64,000 bases of DNA from Symbiodinium natans (GCA_905221605.1 CAJNDS010001136.1:347439-411438); one strand, 5' to 3'; numbered from the stretch's first letter, positions 40,717-51,036 are shown. A program made the numbers and translations. Notes: generated by a model not told the origin, from the letters alone.

Positions 40717-41512
40717 AGCCATTCAGGGCTTAGGGTTTCGGGTTTAGGTCCTAAGACCCCAGGAGCTCTGAAGCAAAGAAGGGCTTGGGACCTTAGAGAC
40801 CCTAAACCCTAAACCCTAAACCCGGGCTTCGGGCTTAGGGTTTTAGGGCTGAAGGAGTCCATATGCAAAAGGGCTTAGGGCTTTGGGTTTAGGGCTTCAC
40901 TGCTTGAAAAAAGGCGTTTCTGGGTTTGGGCTTGGGGTTAAGGGTTGGGGGTTTATTAAAACAAGTGTCGGCCTCAGTCGGGCTGCAAAACAACAAGGGT
41001 TTAGGAGGATTTGGGGTTTAGGGTTTAGGAGGATATGGGTTGCGGGTTTGGAGGGTTTTCTGGTGTCAGGTTGCAGAAGTGTGCTTCCGACATTCCAGGT
41101 AGAGTCCGATTGCACAAGAAATTTTCGGGCTGGGGATTCGGAGGTTTAGGGTTCAGGGCTTTGTGTGTTTACCACGGCTGTTGGGGGTTTAAGGACCAGG
41201 TTCCCAGTTTTATGTGTCACCAACTGCAAGAAGGTGGTCGCTTTCTTCTCTAATGTAGCTGCCGCGTCTCTCGAAAATCCAGTTGTGAGTTCAGCAACGC
41301 GGGAGCCTATCCACGACATCGCGTGCAGCAATCATGACAATAGGCATAGAGATATCTTGGGGATGTCTAACATGGTGCGCCTGAAACCCTAAACCCCAAT
41401 CCCTAAACCCTCCTGTCAGGTGGTATTCATGTCTCAGCCTGTGGAACCGACCAAGAACAGAGATCTTGGGTTGCTACCCGGAGCATGCGTGGACTTACCC
41501 TGCACATGACGC

Positions 41513-41563
41513 TCCTTAGGGACCAAACGAACCGTAAAATTGGGAGCATATGCCCTGTGCTAC
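41513..41563. mobile_element. J-type element end (copy 4)
   Basis: CCTTAGGGACCAAACGAACC followed by GTAAAATTGGGAGCATATGC aligns with J1 in reverse complement. No second end was found. Confidence 0.48.
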
Positions 41564-41694
41564 GATAATCCCCGATCAAGGTATCTGGAACACAAACTCG
41601 GGTTTGGCGTTTCGGCACCGATCGGATGCCAGGTCGGGCTGGCTGGGAGGGTGTTCGGCAAGTGGGTGAGGAGTATGCGAAAAAAGAGAGCCCG

Positions 41695-41765
41695 ACCCTA
41701 AGCCCTAAGCCCTAAGCCCTAAGCCCTAAACCCTAAACCCTAAACCCTAAACCCTAAACCCTAAA
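41695..41765 (-). repeat. CCCTAAG to CCCTAAA array
   Basis: Four CCCTAAG units pass into six CCCTAAA units, 38 bp upstream of the 41804 start codon. Confidence 0.88.
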
Positions 41766-41803
41766 TGCAAGAAAAGGGCTTAGGGTCTTCCGGCACCGAA
41801 GCC

Positions 41804-41870
41804 ATGATGCGCGCCGCTCTCGCTGCCACTGCTGCCGTGGCCGCCCACGGCGCAGCCACATGCCCCTGGG
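41804..41870 (+). CDS. first exon of a secreted or membrane protein (candidate)
   Basis: Two ATGs begin MMRAALAATAAVAAHGAATC PW, a short basic start, an Ala-rich hydrophobic stretch and a likely signal-peptidase site (AHG-AA). It ends CCCTGG|GCTTAG, a possible GC donor, right before a TTTAGGG array. Candidate downstream exons of the same gene are at 43023, 43561 and 44734. The product is unknown. Confidence 0.42.
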
Positions 41871-42077
41871 CTTAGGGCTTGGGGTTTAGGGTTTAGGGTT
41901 CAGGGTTTAGGGTTTAGGGTTTAGGGTTCAGGGTTTAGGGTTTAGGGTTTAGGGTTTAGGGTACAGGGTTTAGGGTTTAGGGTTTAGGGTACAGGGTTTA
42001 GGGTTTAGGGTTTAGGGTTTAGGGTTTAGGGTTTAGGGTTTAGGGTTTAGGGCTCAGGGTTTAGGGTTTAGGGTTGG
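41871..42077 (+). repeat. TTTAGGG array
   Basis: About 28 units with TTCAGGG and TACAGGG variants at intervals; begins at the end of the 41804 exon. Confidence 0.93.
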
Positions 42078-42289
42078 GCTTGTCCAGATAAGGGGTCAAT
42101 TAGATCGAGTTTCGGGTTCAATTGTAGGTTTTGCCTCGACTCTGCACGACAGTTCCTTGGGGTATGTTCCGGCGTTGAGGGGGGGTCGAGGCATTTGGTG
42201 TTTGGGTTTGGGGCCCACAATGAGTTAGGGAGTGCACGTTGAAGATGGCAGAGGACCGACATTCATACTTGGGGAGAGTAAGAGGAAGA

Positions 42290-42460
42290 GGATCAGGAGG
42301 ACGATGAAGAGGAAGGGGAAGGGGAAAGGGAAGGGGAAGAGGAAGAGGAAGAGGAAGAGGAAGAGGAAGAGGAAGAGGAAGAGGAAGAGGAAGAGGAAGA
42401 AGAAGAAGAATTAGTAGTAAAAGTAGTAGTAGGAGGTGCAGGAGGAGGAGGAGTCGCAGG
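42290..42460 (+). repeat. GAGGAA purine tract
   Basis: About 15 perfect GAGGAA hexamers flanked by GGGGAA and GAAGAA units. The 60-codon Lys/Arg frame across it is an artefact. Confidence 0.93.
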
Positions 42461-42716
42461 GGGTGTATGGTCTATTTGGTCCCCAAAATTTCTTGCTGAC
42501 TAATTAGACCCATCAGCACGAGGAAGTCAAAGCCCTTTGAGACCCAAATCTTGAAATTCAGGGTTAGGGTTGAGGGATTCCAGTGTCACCTACCTATCGT
42601 GTCCTCTCGGAGCCATACATTCAAAGAATGGCCCCTCCTTAGGCTTAATTTGTGAAAGCATTCGCTGAAATCGGGGCAGTATGCTTGCTTGTCTGCACTC
42701 TTTCAGGGAACTAAAC

Positions 42717-42840
42717 GAGGGACCCTTATAAGGGACCTCAGGGGTAATGCAGGGGCTACTTTGGTATATAGGGGCTATGAGGTATATATCATGGTCGTAG
42801 AAGGGGAATAAGAGTAGGGGTCCCTTCTATGGGGTCCCTC
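42717..42840. mobile_element. I-type inverted-repeat element
   Basis: Left GAGGGACCCTTATAAGGGAC and right TCCCTTCTATGGGGTCCCTC are inverted repeats with a few differences and one indel. 124 bp. Confidence 0.62.
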
Positions 42841-42888
42841 CTTCTACCCCTTAACTCTTCTGCCAAGCAGAGAGAATCACAGTTGCGG

Positions 42889-43344
42889 GGTTTAGGGTTT
42901 AGGGTTTAGGGTTTAGGGTTTAGGGTTTAGGGTTTAGGGTTAAAAAAGGTTTACGGCAAACGAAAAGGTGTTTAGGGGGGTTGAAGACTGCCTACACTGG
43001 CTAAGTGGCCTCCCGGGCCCAGGTCCTGCGCAGGAGACGCTGGATGGCATGCTCCTTGGCGCGGCTTTGGGCAGAGTTTGTGAAACCCTAAACCCTAAAC
43101 CCTAAACCCTAAACCCTAAACCCTAAACCCTAAGAAAACATGCCGTACCTTTTCCTTCCGAGCTTGAGGAGCTCGTACATACTTGCAGGCTACCCAGTAT
43201 AGAGCTTATCCCAGGCCGCGGACATGTATTGGGCCGCGGTGCCCTAGTTTAGAATAGACCAGATTAGAAGGGTTTAGGGTTTAGGGTTTAGGGTTTAGGG
43301 TTTAGGGTTTAGGGTTTAGGGTTTAGGGTTTAGGGTTTAGGGTT
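42889..43344. repeat. alternating TTTAGGG and CCCTAAA arrays
   Basis: TTTAGGG at 42889-42942, CCCTAAA at 43083-43132, TTTAGGG at 43269-43344. Confidence 0.9.
43023..43076 (+). CDS. candidate exon, unknown
   Basis: After CCCGGGCCCAG one frame reads PAQETLDGMLLGAALGR and ends CAGA|GTTTGT. A second frame is also open (LRRRRWMACSLARLW) but less protein-like. It may belong with the 41804 first exon. Confidence 0.33.
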
Positions 43345-43560
43345 GGCTGTCGGCTGTCCTTTCCGGGCCTGGGCTTCTGTCAAGCTTCCCTGCGGACATG
43401 TGTTGGACCTGCGTGGAGGATTCCAGTACATTCTGAGCCATATCAAGATTCTACTCGAACTACGGGGGGAGGGGGCCCTAAACCCCAAACCCCAAACCGT
43501 AAGCCCTAACCCGAGGAGATGACAGCAAGGAACCTCAGGTTTCGGGTTTAGGGATGCAGG

Positions 43561-43608
43561 TTTCTCCCGAAGTCCCCCCGGAGTTCTGGGGCTCGAACGG
43601 CTTCAGAG
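43561..43608 (+). CDS. candidate exon, unknown
   Basis: Sixteen codons, VSPEVPPEFWGSNGFR, lie between GGGATGCAG and CAGA|GTTTAG. The donor context matches that at 43076. The sequence is protein-like. Confidence 0.38.
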
Positions 43609-43671
43609 TTTAGGGTTCTGAGGGTTCTGAGGGTTTAGGGTTTGGAAAACCTTTTGTGGGCACTGAACCCT

Positions 43672-43790
43672 CAACCCTAAACCCTAAACCCTAAACCCTA
43701 AACCCTAAACCCTAAACCCTAAACCCTAAACCCTAAACCCTAAACCCTAAACCCTAAACCCTAAACCCTAAACCCTAAACCCTAAACCCT
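43672..43790 (-). repeat. CCCTAAA array
   Basis: About 17 units. Confidence 0.93.
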
Positions 43791-43942
43791 TTCGGAGGTG
43801 CAGCCTAAGCGAGGCACCTTAACTCGGTAGGCAGCCCAGGCCAGCATTTGGGCCTCTTGCGGCTCCAGGGCTCCAGGTGGTGACCAAGTGGGGATTAGGG
43901 TTTAGGGATTTATAGAAATTGTATAGGGTTTGGGTCCCAATA

Positions 43943-44010
43943 ACGTTTCGAACGAAAGTTTCGAACGAAACGTTTCGACCGAAAGTTTCGACCGAAAGTT
44001 TCGGCCGAGT
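43943..44010. repeat. GAAAGTTTCGACC tandem repeat
   Basis: About five units of 13-14 bp; the sequence is also locally palindromic (TTTCGAAC/GTTTCGAA). Confidence 0.8.
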
Positions 44011-44029
44011 TTTGTTTTTTAAAACTGGT

Positions 44030-44330
44030 TGAGGGGGGGAGGGGGAGGGGGGGAGGGGGGGGGGGGGGGTGGGAGGGGGGGGGAGGGGGGGGGGGAGGGG
44101 GGGGGAGGAGGGAGGGGTTTAGACAAATAACTTGAAAAATTCAGAATTAGACAAATAACTTGAAAATTCAGAATGATACCACATAGGAGGGGGGGAGGGG
44201 GGGAGAGGGGGGGGGAGGGCGAGGTTTAAGTAAATTGAGCATTTGGCCTCAGACTTAAACTCGGCTTGTCAGCTGTTTAGACAAATAATTTGAAATTCAG
44301 AATGATACCACATACAATTTCTATTTATTT
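44030..44330. repeat. G-rich tract with dispersed TTTAGACAAATAACTTG copies
   Basis: 44030-44115 and 44187-44222 are nearly pure G with single A bases. Between and after them TTAGACAAATAACTTGAAAA and CAGAATGATACCACATA occur two to three times. Confidence 0.85.
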
Positions 44331-44337
44331 TGTCTTG

Positions 44338-44485
44338 AGGGTTTAGGGTTTAGGGTTTAGGGTTGAGTTTAGGGTTTAGGGATTTAGGGTTTAGGGTTTA
44401 GGGTTTAGGGTTTAGGGTTCAGGGTTTAGGGTGACGTTCAGAGTCTGGGTTCAAAAAAAGGGTTTAGGGTTTAGGGTTTAGGGGT
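44338..44485 (+). repeat. TTTAGGG arrays
   Basis: Two groups of units with minor variants. Confidence 0.9.
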
Positions 44486-44733
44486 AGGGATGAACCACCG
44501 ATTCGACTAAGCCGAGGCAGTGCTATGGCCTGGAGCTCGATGCTCGGCTCGCACTGGCAAACTGTCAGTTGGAGGCTTTGGGCTTAGGGTTTAGGGTTTA
44601 GGGTTTAAGCTTTGAGTTTAGGGTTTTAGTTTGGGGATTCTGGGTTTCCGGGTGAGTGACTTGTGACTTGTGATTCGAGCCATGAAGGCTAGGGGACATT
44701 TGTTGCACTTTTGAGCTCACAACGCAAAGCTAG

Positions 44734-44817
44734 TTCATGGAGTTCAATTATGCTCCTACAAAAGCTCCCGAGACTAATCATGAGATTCCCCACTTCCTGG
44801 GCCCTGACGCAGAACAA
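44734..44817 (+). CDS. candidate exon, unknown
   Basis: Twenty-eight codons, FMEFNYAPTKAPETNHEIPH FLGPDAEQ, lie between CAAAGCTAG and GAACAA|GTAAGG, a strong donor. The upstream TAG ends the frame, so the acceptor position is well fixed. No family recognised. Confidence 0.48.
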
Positions 44818-44867
44818 GTAAGGGCCTTTGAAACAGGTCGGCAAAGCTCAAGCTGCAACAGCCAGTG

Positions 44868-44975
44868 CTAAACCCTAAACCCTAAACCCTAAATCCTAAA
44901 CCCTAAACCCTAAACCCTAAACTCTAAACCCTAAACCCTAAACCCGATAAACCCTATAAACCCTAAGCCTACTAC
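44868..44975 (-). repeat. CCCTAAA array
   Basis: About 13 units with CCTAAAT and CCCTATAAA variants. Confidence 0.88.
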
Positions 44976-45095
44976 TAGGAATAAAACACACTAGCTAAAG
45001 GGGGCTTTGGAACTGGAACCCACACTTGAGTTCTTGTCATGGACTTCATGCTCCTTTTGTAAACCCTAAACCCTAAACCCTAAACCCCCCATGCA

Positions 45096-45167
45096 GCGAC
45101 ATCTTGAGGATGCTGCTTCGACCAGCGCAGCGAGCTGCCGGGACACCTGCAGCTGGGCTTCGGAAAA
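45096..45167 (+). CDS. candidate exon, frame uncertain
   Basis: Between CCCATGCAG and a TTTAGGG array at 45171 the best frame reads FDQRSELPGHLQLGFGK in its second half. Two other frames are open. CCCTAAA lies upstream and TTTAGGG downstream. Confidence 0.28.
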
Positions 45168-45170
45168 GTT

Positions 45171-45253
45171 AGGGTTTAGGGTTTAGGGTTTAGGGTTTAG
45201 GGTTCAGGGTTCAGGGTTCAAGGTTCAGGGTTCAGGGTTCAGGGTTCAGGGTA
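45171..45253 (+). repeat. TTTAGGG to TTCAGGG array
   Basis: Perfect TTTAGGG units pass into seven TTCAGGG units, a homogenised variant. Confidence 0.88.
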
Positions 45254-45346
45254 GCCGCGCGAACGTCAGATCTTGACGCCGGCTAAAGGGCAGTCCAACA
45301 ACCTCAGGCTCCTTAGAGCACAAGGGATCTATTAGCCCGCTTATAC

Positions 45347-45409
45347 TTCCAGGGACCTAGTAGCTAGGTTGCTCGAACCCTTACGGACTCAGTTATTTGG
45401 TCCCTGGAA
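45347..45409. repeat. small hairpin
   Basis: TTCCAGGGACC and GGTCCCTGGAA are perfect 11-bp inverted repeats 41 bp apart. May be a degenerate element. Confidence 0.45.
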
Positions 45410-45920
45410 ATTCTGGGGTAACCTGAAATCCCAAAACTGGCATGAATCCACAAACCCTCAACGCCTCGGCGCTTCTCTCTTCCGGCGACCACCCGAGGCT
45501 GTGCCGACAAAGCCTGCGAGGTGTGGGCCAAAACCCTAAACGCTAAACCCTAAAACCCTAAACCCTAAACCTTTGCTACAATCCTTGGAGTGACCAAGTC
45601 TAGTCTTCGGGACGGGCTTGGGGCCTTTGGGTTTGGTTGTTGCAGACTGTTGAGGTTTGGGAGGGTCTAGAGTTTAGGGTTTAGGGTTGTAAGGCCCAGT
45701 CGAATCGATCAGTGCTTCAGGAGCTTCGGATTGTAGACTTCGGGGTGACCTCCCACATCCGCCACACCCAAAAGATGCAGGGTTTAGGGTTTGGGTTTAG
45801 GGTTTAACCTGGAAGCTCAATCGACCCAGAATTCTTCGGCGCGGGAGCATCGTGCACCAGTTCCATGGGGGAAAGCACAAAAGTATTGCGGTATACAGCT
45901 CTCTCACTCTTACGCCCAGC

Positions 45921-45962
45921 AGGTGTGGCAGTTCAACCCGGAGTACGGCTGCTTCAAGGGTT
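45921..45962 (+). CDS. candidate small exon
   Basis: After CCCAGCAG the frame reads VWQFNPEYGCFKG before TTCCGCG. The segment upstream (45830-45920) also has protein-like frames, including VHQFHGGKHKSIA. Boundaries are not resolved. Confidence 0.28.
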
Positions 45963-46367
45963 CCGCGTACGTTTGCGTGCGGACGGCTGCCGCTTGCCTG
46001 AGTTTTATTCGCTACGGAATTAGGGTTTCGGGGCTTAAAGTTCAGGGGTTTAGGGTTCAACAGGGTTTAGGCTCCAGTAGTATTGTAAGGGCTGTCGAGT
46101 ATAGGCATACCATGCACAAGGTGCGATGACACCTTTCAGGCTTTCGGGAAGGATCGCTGCATGTTGAGTTTCTTAATTGAGCAGCTGAAACCTAAATCGA
46201 CCCTCTTTAAAATTTGAACAGGCAACTGGCCGCCTCTCCCCAACGCCCGGGTTGCGGACATTTATGGTTGAAGCTGCGCCGCCTGACATTCTTGTGTTCC
46301 GACGAGTAAGATGACTTGCGCCCGAGCCCATACCTCTTGAACAACGAACTCGCGTTAAGTGACCAGG

Positions 46368-46467
46368 ACCCGGAGTAGGCCCTTATTTCCTGCTTTAGGG
46401 TTGGGGTTCCCTTACAATCCCCTTAAAACAAAAGGCTACCCTTTTTGTTCCTAGGTTACTCCTGGGT
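46368..46467. mobile_element. H-type inverted-repeat element, copy 2
   Basis: Ends ACCCGGAGTAGGCCCTTATT and CCTAGGTTACTCCTGGGT, with the interior CTTTAGGGTTGGGGTTCCCT. About 100 bp, with strong similarity to copy 1. Confidence 0.72.
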
Positions 46468-46678
46468 CTAGATCATCATCTATTCGAATACTACTGAATT
46501 AAAGCATCACCCCCACTTCGAAGACTATTACAAGGCATATCTATGCACATCCAGAAACCCCAACCCCCCAAACCCTACACCCTAAACCCCTTAACCTTGA
46601 ACCCTAACCCCTAAAACCCTATAAACCCCTAAACCCCCAAAGCCCCTAAACCCAAAACCCTTCATGGAAGTATTGGCT

Positions 46679-46765
46679 GGCCCTAAACCCTAAACCCTAA
46701 ACCCCAATCCCTAATCCCTAATCCCTAATCCCTAAACCCTAAACCCTAAACCCTAAACCCTAAAC
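46679..46765 (-). repeat. CCCTAAA array with CCCTAAT variants
   Basis: Four CCCTAAT units lie inside CCCTAAA units; ends at the acceptor of the 46767 exon. Confidence 0.88.
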
Positions 46766-46766
46766 A

Positions 46767-46868
46767 GTCTCCGGGTCGAGGACCGATTCTGCCAGGGTAG
46801 CCGCGGGCAGCGGCTGCGGGGCCCAGCTGGGGGTGGCAGCGGCCGAGCTCCTCGCAGCTAACAGAGGG
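46767..46868 (+). CDS. candidate exon, unknown
   Basis: Right after a CCCTAAA array ending AAACAG the frame reads SGSRTDSARVAAGSGCGAQL GVAAAELLAANRG. A second open frame makes the choice uncertain. No family recognised. Confidence 0.32.
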
Positions 46869-47340
46869 GGGTTCTAGGACCCCGAAACCCCGAAACCCCA
46901 AACCCTAAACCCTAAACCCTAAACCCCTAAACCCCTAAACCCCTAAAACCCTAAACCCCTGAACCCCTAAACCCTACACCCCTAAGCCCTACACCGGCTA
47001 GGCGGGCGACAACCAAAGCCGTAAACCCTAAACCCTAAACTGTTAGGGGCCTTCTTGGAGGGACTAGGGGGCTTCTAGTTTTTTTTTTTTTTTGGGGGGG
47101 GGGGGGGGGGGCATTTAAGGACCCTTTGGGTTGCAGAACCTCTTTGGGTTTTAATACGCGCTTTTGGGGTTTTAGAGCCTTTGCGGATTTGGGTCTCCTT
47201 GGAGGTTTAGGGTGTAGGTTTGGATCCCTGAACCACTCCATCCCTTTGCACACAATAAACCCTAAACCCTTTTTGACCCCGCGAGCTCTGCGGGGAGTCG
47301 TGGGGATTCTTCCGGGCTCAGGGGCGTCTGATTTTCCTGA

Positions 47341-47446
47341 ACCCTAAACCCTAACCCCTAAATCCTAAACCCTAAATCCGAAACCCTAAACCCTAAATCC
47401 TAAACCCTAAACCCTAAACCCTAAACCCTAAACCCCTAAACCCTTT
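47341..47446 (-). repeat. CCCTAAA array
   Basis: About 13 units with CCTAAAT variants. Confidence 0.9.
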
Positions 47447-47493
47447 CAGGGTTGAGGGACTGGATGTGGGGCTTTCGCGGGTGTAGAGTAGGC

Positions 47494-47583
47494 TGGGCAG
47501 AGATGCAGGCGCAGCAGTGGCAACTCAAAGAAGGCGAACGGGGGGTCTACATGACAGTTACCGTGTGTTCTAGGGCCCAGTAG
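47494..47583 (+). CDS. candidate C-terminal exon, unknown
   Basis: The frame reads WAEMQAQQWQLKEGERGVYM TVTVCSRAQ and stops at TAG 47581-47583. An acceptor-like GTAGAGTAG precedes it. The composition is clearly protein-like, but no family was recognised. Confidence 0.42.
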   Translation, partial: WAEMQAQQWQLKEGERGVYMTVTVCSRAQ

Positions 47584-47677
47584 ACCTAAACCCTGAACCC
47601 AAAACCTTAAACCCTAAACCCTAGCCTAAACCGGAAACCCGAAACCCTAAACCCTAAACCCTAGCGTGGGATCCATC

Positions 47678-47773
47678 TGCTAGCTTGTGGACAAGGGTGG
47701 GTTGGTAAGATGGGGGCCTGGATGAAGCAGAGCCTGCGATGCGGATTGGCCCCAGCAGTGCAGGAGCGGGGAA
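47678..47773 (+). CDS. candidate exon, unknown
   Basis: The frame reads LACGQGWVGKMGAWMKQSLR CGLAPAVQERG and then enters a poly-C/poly-A stretch. CCCTAAA copies lie upstream. Boundaries are not resolved. Confidence 0.33.
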
Positions 47774-48622
47774 AAAACCTTGCCCCCCCCCCCCCAAAAA
47801 AAAAAGAGAAATAAACAAAAATCAAAGTAGCAGTAATAATAATAGTAATGATGATAAACCGGTCCTGAACCCTAAGCCCTAAAACCAAAAAAAGGTTCCC
47901 GGCTCTGAGCTCTGAGGTTTGGTCTGGGCTGCGGCGAAACTACGCCGCCCGGGTTTCGGGCTTTTGGGGGAGGGCTTGGAGAGGTTGAGGGAAGTTTGTA
48001 GGGTTTAGGGTTTAGGGTTTAGGGTCTAGGGTGGCTTCTGGGTTTCAGGAGTAACTTTAGGGCTTCAGGGGTTCTTTCAGGCTTCAGTATGATCTGGCGA
48101 CAAGGGCTTTGGGGTTCATAAGGGTTTTGGGCGGAATGTGTTTTCAGGGTGTAGGGCTTAGTTTTGCCCAGAGATTGTTGGCTATGCCAAATCCTAACTC
48201 CTTTTCCCTGAAATCAGGCAGCCCAAGCGCCAGCGGCCGTGGTTTAACGTTTAGGGTTCAAGGGCGGGGGGGGGGGGGGGGGGCTGGCAAGAGATATCAT
48301 GCTGCAAGGCTAGTCTCATGACTTTCAGGGGGTTGCTCTTGGCTCAGTAGCAGAGGTCTGAGTGATGGATTGATGCCGCGGCGCAGCAAGTTCGGCAGGG
48401 TCAAACATACCCGACGAGTTGTACCCAAACCCAATCCCCCCATTTGAGACTGTCACCCTAAACCCTAAACCCGAGGACTAGAGAGAGATTCCGGGTAAGA
48501 CGTTCCCGTGCGCACGCATACTGATTTGATTGAAGGGAGTTTGTGCTAGGATGTTAGGGAGGTTGCAACGTCACCTGGAATGCCCGCTCACTACTTCACT
48601 GAATAACAATAGCTGCTACCAT

Positions 48623-48724
48623 TTGGGATGTTCCCCCTGCCTTATACTGGCAGTCCTTAATAGGGATTCTCGTACCCCCTATTGTAATCCTTATTAAGGC
48701 GTGTTAGCATAAGGGAGAACATCA
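48623..48724. mobile_element. A-type inverted-repeat element, copy 6
   Basis: Left end TTGGGATGTTCCCCCTGC, right end ATAAGGGAGAACATCA. The inner pair AGTCCTTAATAGGGATT and AATCCTTATTAAGGCG is kept. Confidence 0.78.
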
Positions 48725-48824
48725 GAGTATTAAAAAGAAGAGCAGTTGACAGTAGGACGCCCTCAGCCCGGAACCCTATACGCTGAACCCTCACCCTGAA
48801 GCCTAATTTAGGGCTTAGGGTTTA

Positions 48825-48921
48825 GGGTCTAAACCCTAAACCCTAAACCCTAAACCCTAAACCCTAAACCCTAAACCCTAAACCCTAAACCCTAAACCCT
48901 AAACCCTAAACCCTAAACCCC
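48825..48921 (-). repeat. CCCTAAA array
   Basis: About 14 perfect units; ends next to the acceptor of the 48929 exon. Confidence 0.93.
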
Positions 48922-48928
48922 CAAGCAG

Positions 48929-49012
48929 CCAAGGCAGAGCTCATGGATGTAGATCCCCTCCACCATGGCCCGCAAGTCGAGGAAATGCAGGGCCGGGTGC
49001 TTAGCATGCCGG
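48929..49012 (+). CDS. candidate exon, unknown
   Basis: After CCCAAGCAG the frame reads KAELMDVDPLHHGPQVEEMQ GRVLSMP and ends CCGG|GTAACA. A 97-bp CCCTAAA array ends just upstream and TTTAGGG copies start just downstream. The acidic, clean frame supports coding. Confidence 0.45.
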
Positions 49013-49605
49013 GTAACACGTAGGGTTTAGGGTTTAGGGTATAGGGTTTAGGGTTAAGGCGCTTCGAAATTACCATAAGGCTCCGTCTGAATGCAGAATG
49101 AGGGACCATCATGTAAAGAACTGCCACCATATATTAAGCCACTTACGAGCACTCCCTCCCCCCCCCTTCTCCTCTCCCTGACCCAGTGGACCCGCCTCTA
49201 CGTAACCCTTAAAAAGTTCAGTAAAGGTCGGTGAAGCACTCATGTTCTTATTGCTGCGTGTGAAATCCGGCGGTTTGTTTATCGCGATGGCGGACTATGT
49301 TAATAACACTCGCATGTAACAGAAGCTTGACCAACACAGATACACGCCTCAAGACCCTCCAGAACGATCGACTCCTATTTGGCCTATGCACTTAGAGTAC
49401 ATCAAAACGTAGGCATTTCCCCGAATAGTGAATCCCCCTATCTGCCCAAAAACACAATGAACCCTTACCATTAAGAACCCCCAAGAAAGGGTACCCCCTA
49501 AACCCCCAACCCTAAACCCCAAACCCTAAACCTAAACCCCAAACCCTAAACCCTAAACCCTTAACCCTACTACACATATTCACAGGAGCTCTCAAATGTA
49601 GGCAG

Positions 49606-49680
49606 TCCATGCTTGGAGCCCCAAGATGGCGATGCCCTTAGCGGCGCCGCTCCTGCCGACCTCCGGGGGCCACAGGCAAG
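49606..49680 (+). CDS. candidate exon, unknown
   Basis: After GTAGGCAG the frame reads PCLEPQDGDALSGAAPADLR GPQAR and ends CAAG|GCTTAG, a possible GC donor. The longest TTTAGGG array of the window begins at this donor. Confidence 0.42.
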
Positions 49681-50036
49681 GCTTAGGGTTTAGGGTTTAG
49701 GGTTTAGGGTTCAGGGTTTAGGGTTTAGGGTTTAGGGTTTAGGGTTTAGGGTTTAGGGTTTAGGGTTTAGGGTTTAGGGTTTAGGGTTTAGGGTTTAGGG
49801 TTTAGGGTTTAGGGTTTAGGGTTTAGGGTTTAGGGTTTAGGGTTTAGGGTTAGGTTTAGGGTTTAGGGTTTAGGGTTTAGGGTTTAGGGTTTAGGGTTTA
49901 GGGTTTAGGGTTTAGGGTTTAGGGTTTAGGGTTTAGGGTTTAGGGTTTAGGGTTTAGGGTTCAGGGTTTAGGGTTTAGGGTTTAGGGTTGGGGTGTAGGG
50001 CGCAGGGTGTAGGGTGTAGAATTTAGGGTTGAGGGT
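49681..50036 (+). repeat. longest TTTAGGG array of the window
   Basis: About 45 units, mostly perfect, with single TTCAGGG units and a one-base deletion near 49850. It starts at the donor side of the 49606 exon and is flanked by unique sequence on both sides, so it is internal and not a chromosome end. Confidence 0.95.
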
Positions 50037-50039
50037 TTA

Positions 50040-51000
50040 GGATTGCCCTAAACCGTAAACCTTGAACTGTAATCTAGGTCTTTTTTTGGCTATGTTGTGG
50101 TCATGATATGTATATACATATACAAAGATAGCCGGAGATTCTTAGCATCTTACAAACATGAGGTATAATTTACATGTACGTGCTTGTTTTTCCTGGGGTC
50201 GGAGGGGGTTAGGAGGACGATGGTGGCAGTGTTTCAACTGGGCCTGTGCCTGCATCGGTAAAAAGTCGAGGCTTAGAATGACGGCATTTGCATAGGACAT
50301 CAGGCTTCGAGACGTTGCGGGCGGACTGTTCCAATGCTTCTGCGCTTGCTTGATGAGATTTATTGGGAGTACTTCTTCCGAACGCCTATATTATGCGGTT
50401 TCAGGATTCCGGGTCTACGGCTGCAGGCCCTTTAAGCTAGCGGTTCAGTGTCAAGGTTCGTGCGTTATCCTTACGACCTCGCATGAACACAACACTGTGC
50501 ACCTCAAGGCCCAAAGCCAATGCGAGTCACGGAGTCATGTGGAATTGCTAAGCCTCAAGCCGGGTATCAAGGGTTTTAGAGCCTTGACAGTCCATTCAAG
50601 TCTGCCTTTCCTGGAGAGCTTAAGACAGGTCCTCCATCGATGCTGCCGCGTGCCGCGGCTTCGCAAGGAGGCCCCGAGCTAAACGATCAGCCGAGGGTGT
50701 CTGGCAATAGCCGTAGCCCATCCACGGTCGGGCTCAGACGTGATGTGCGCAGGCGCTTCCCCCAGATGTTGGAAAAATCAAGTGGGTACAAGCGAACTCT
50801 GAGCTTCGCTTGGTGCAGTTTTTGCCTACATGAAATCTGTTTTTGATGGCAACAAATTTCTTGTAGATAGCTACAGGTAGCTTGAGCCCGCTATGGGATC
50901 AGGCCAAAGGCATCAGCTGAGCAGCGCGTCCGCACCAAGTCAACAGCTTAGCATCGAATGTTGCTTGTTCAAGTCGGTTTGGCTTTCAGCGTCGCCCCTT
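50040..51000. other. upstream region of the mucin-kelch gene
   Basis: No convincing exon was found. TTGGCTTTCAG at 50978-50988, about 50 bp before the ATG at 51037, is a possible acceptor for spliced-leader trans-splicing, as used in dinoflagellates; that is inference. Confidence 0.35.
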
Positions 51001-51036
51001 GAAGTCCCCTCCTGAGTCCTCTTGAGCAATCGAAGC

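Noticed and set aside
42232-42414. Lys/Arg-rich 60-codon frame
   Set aside because: Translation of the GAGGAA purine tract.
49681-50036. Chromosome end (true telomere)
   Set aside because: Unique sequence and candidate exons continue on both sides, and arrays occur in both orientations throughout the window.
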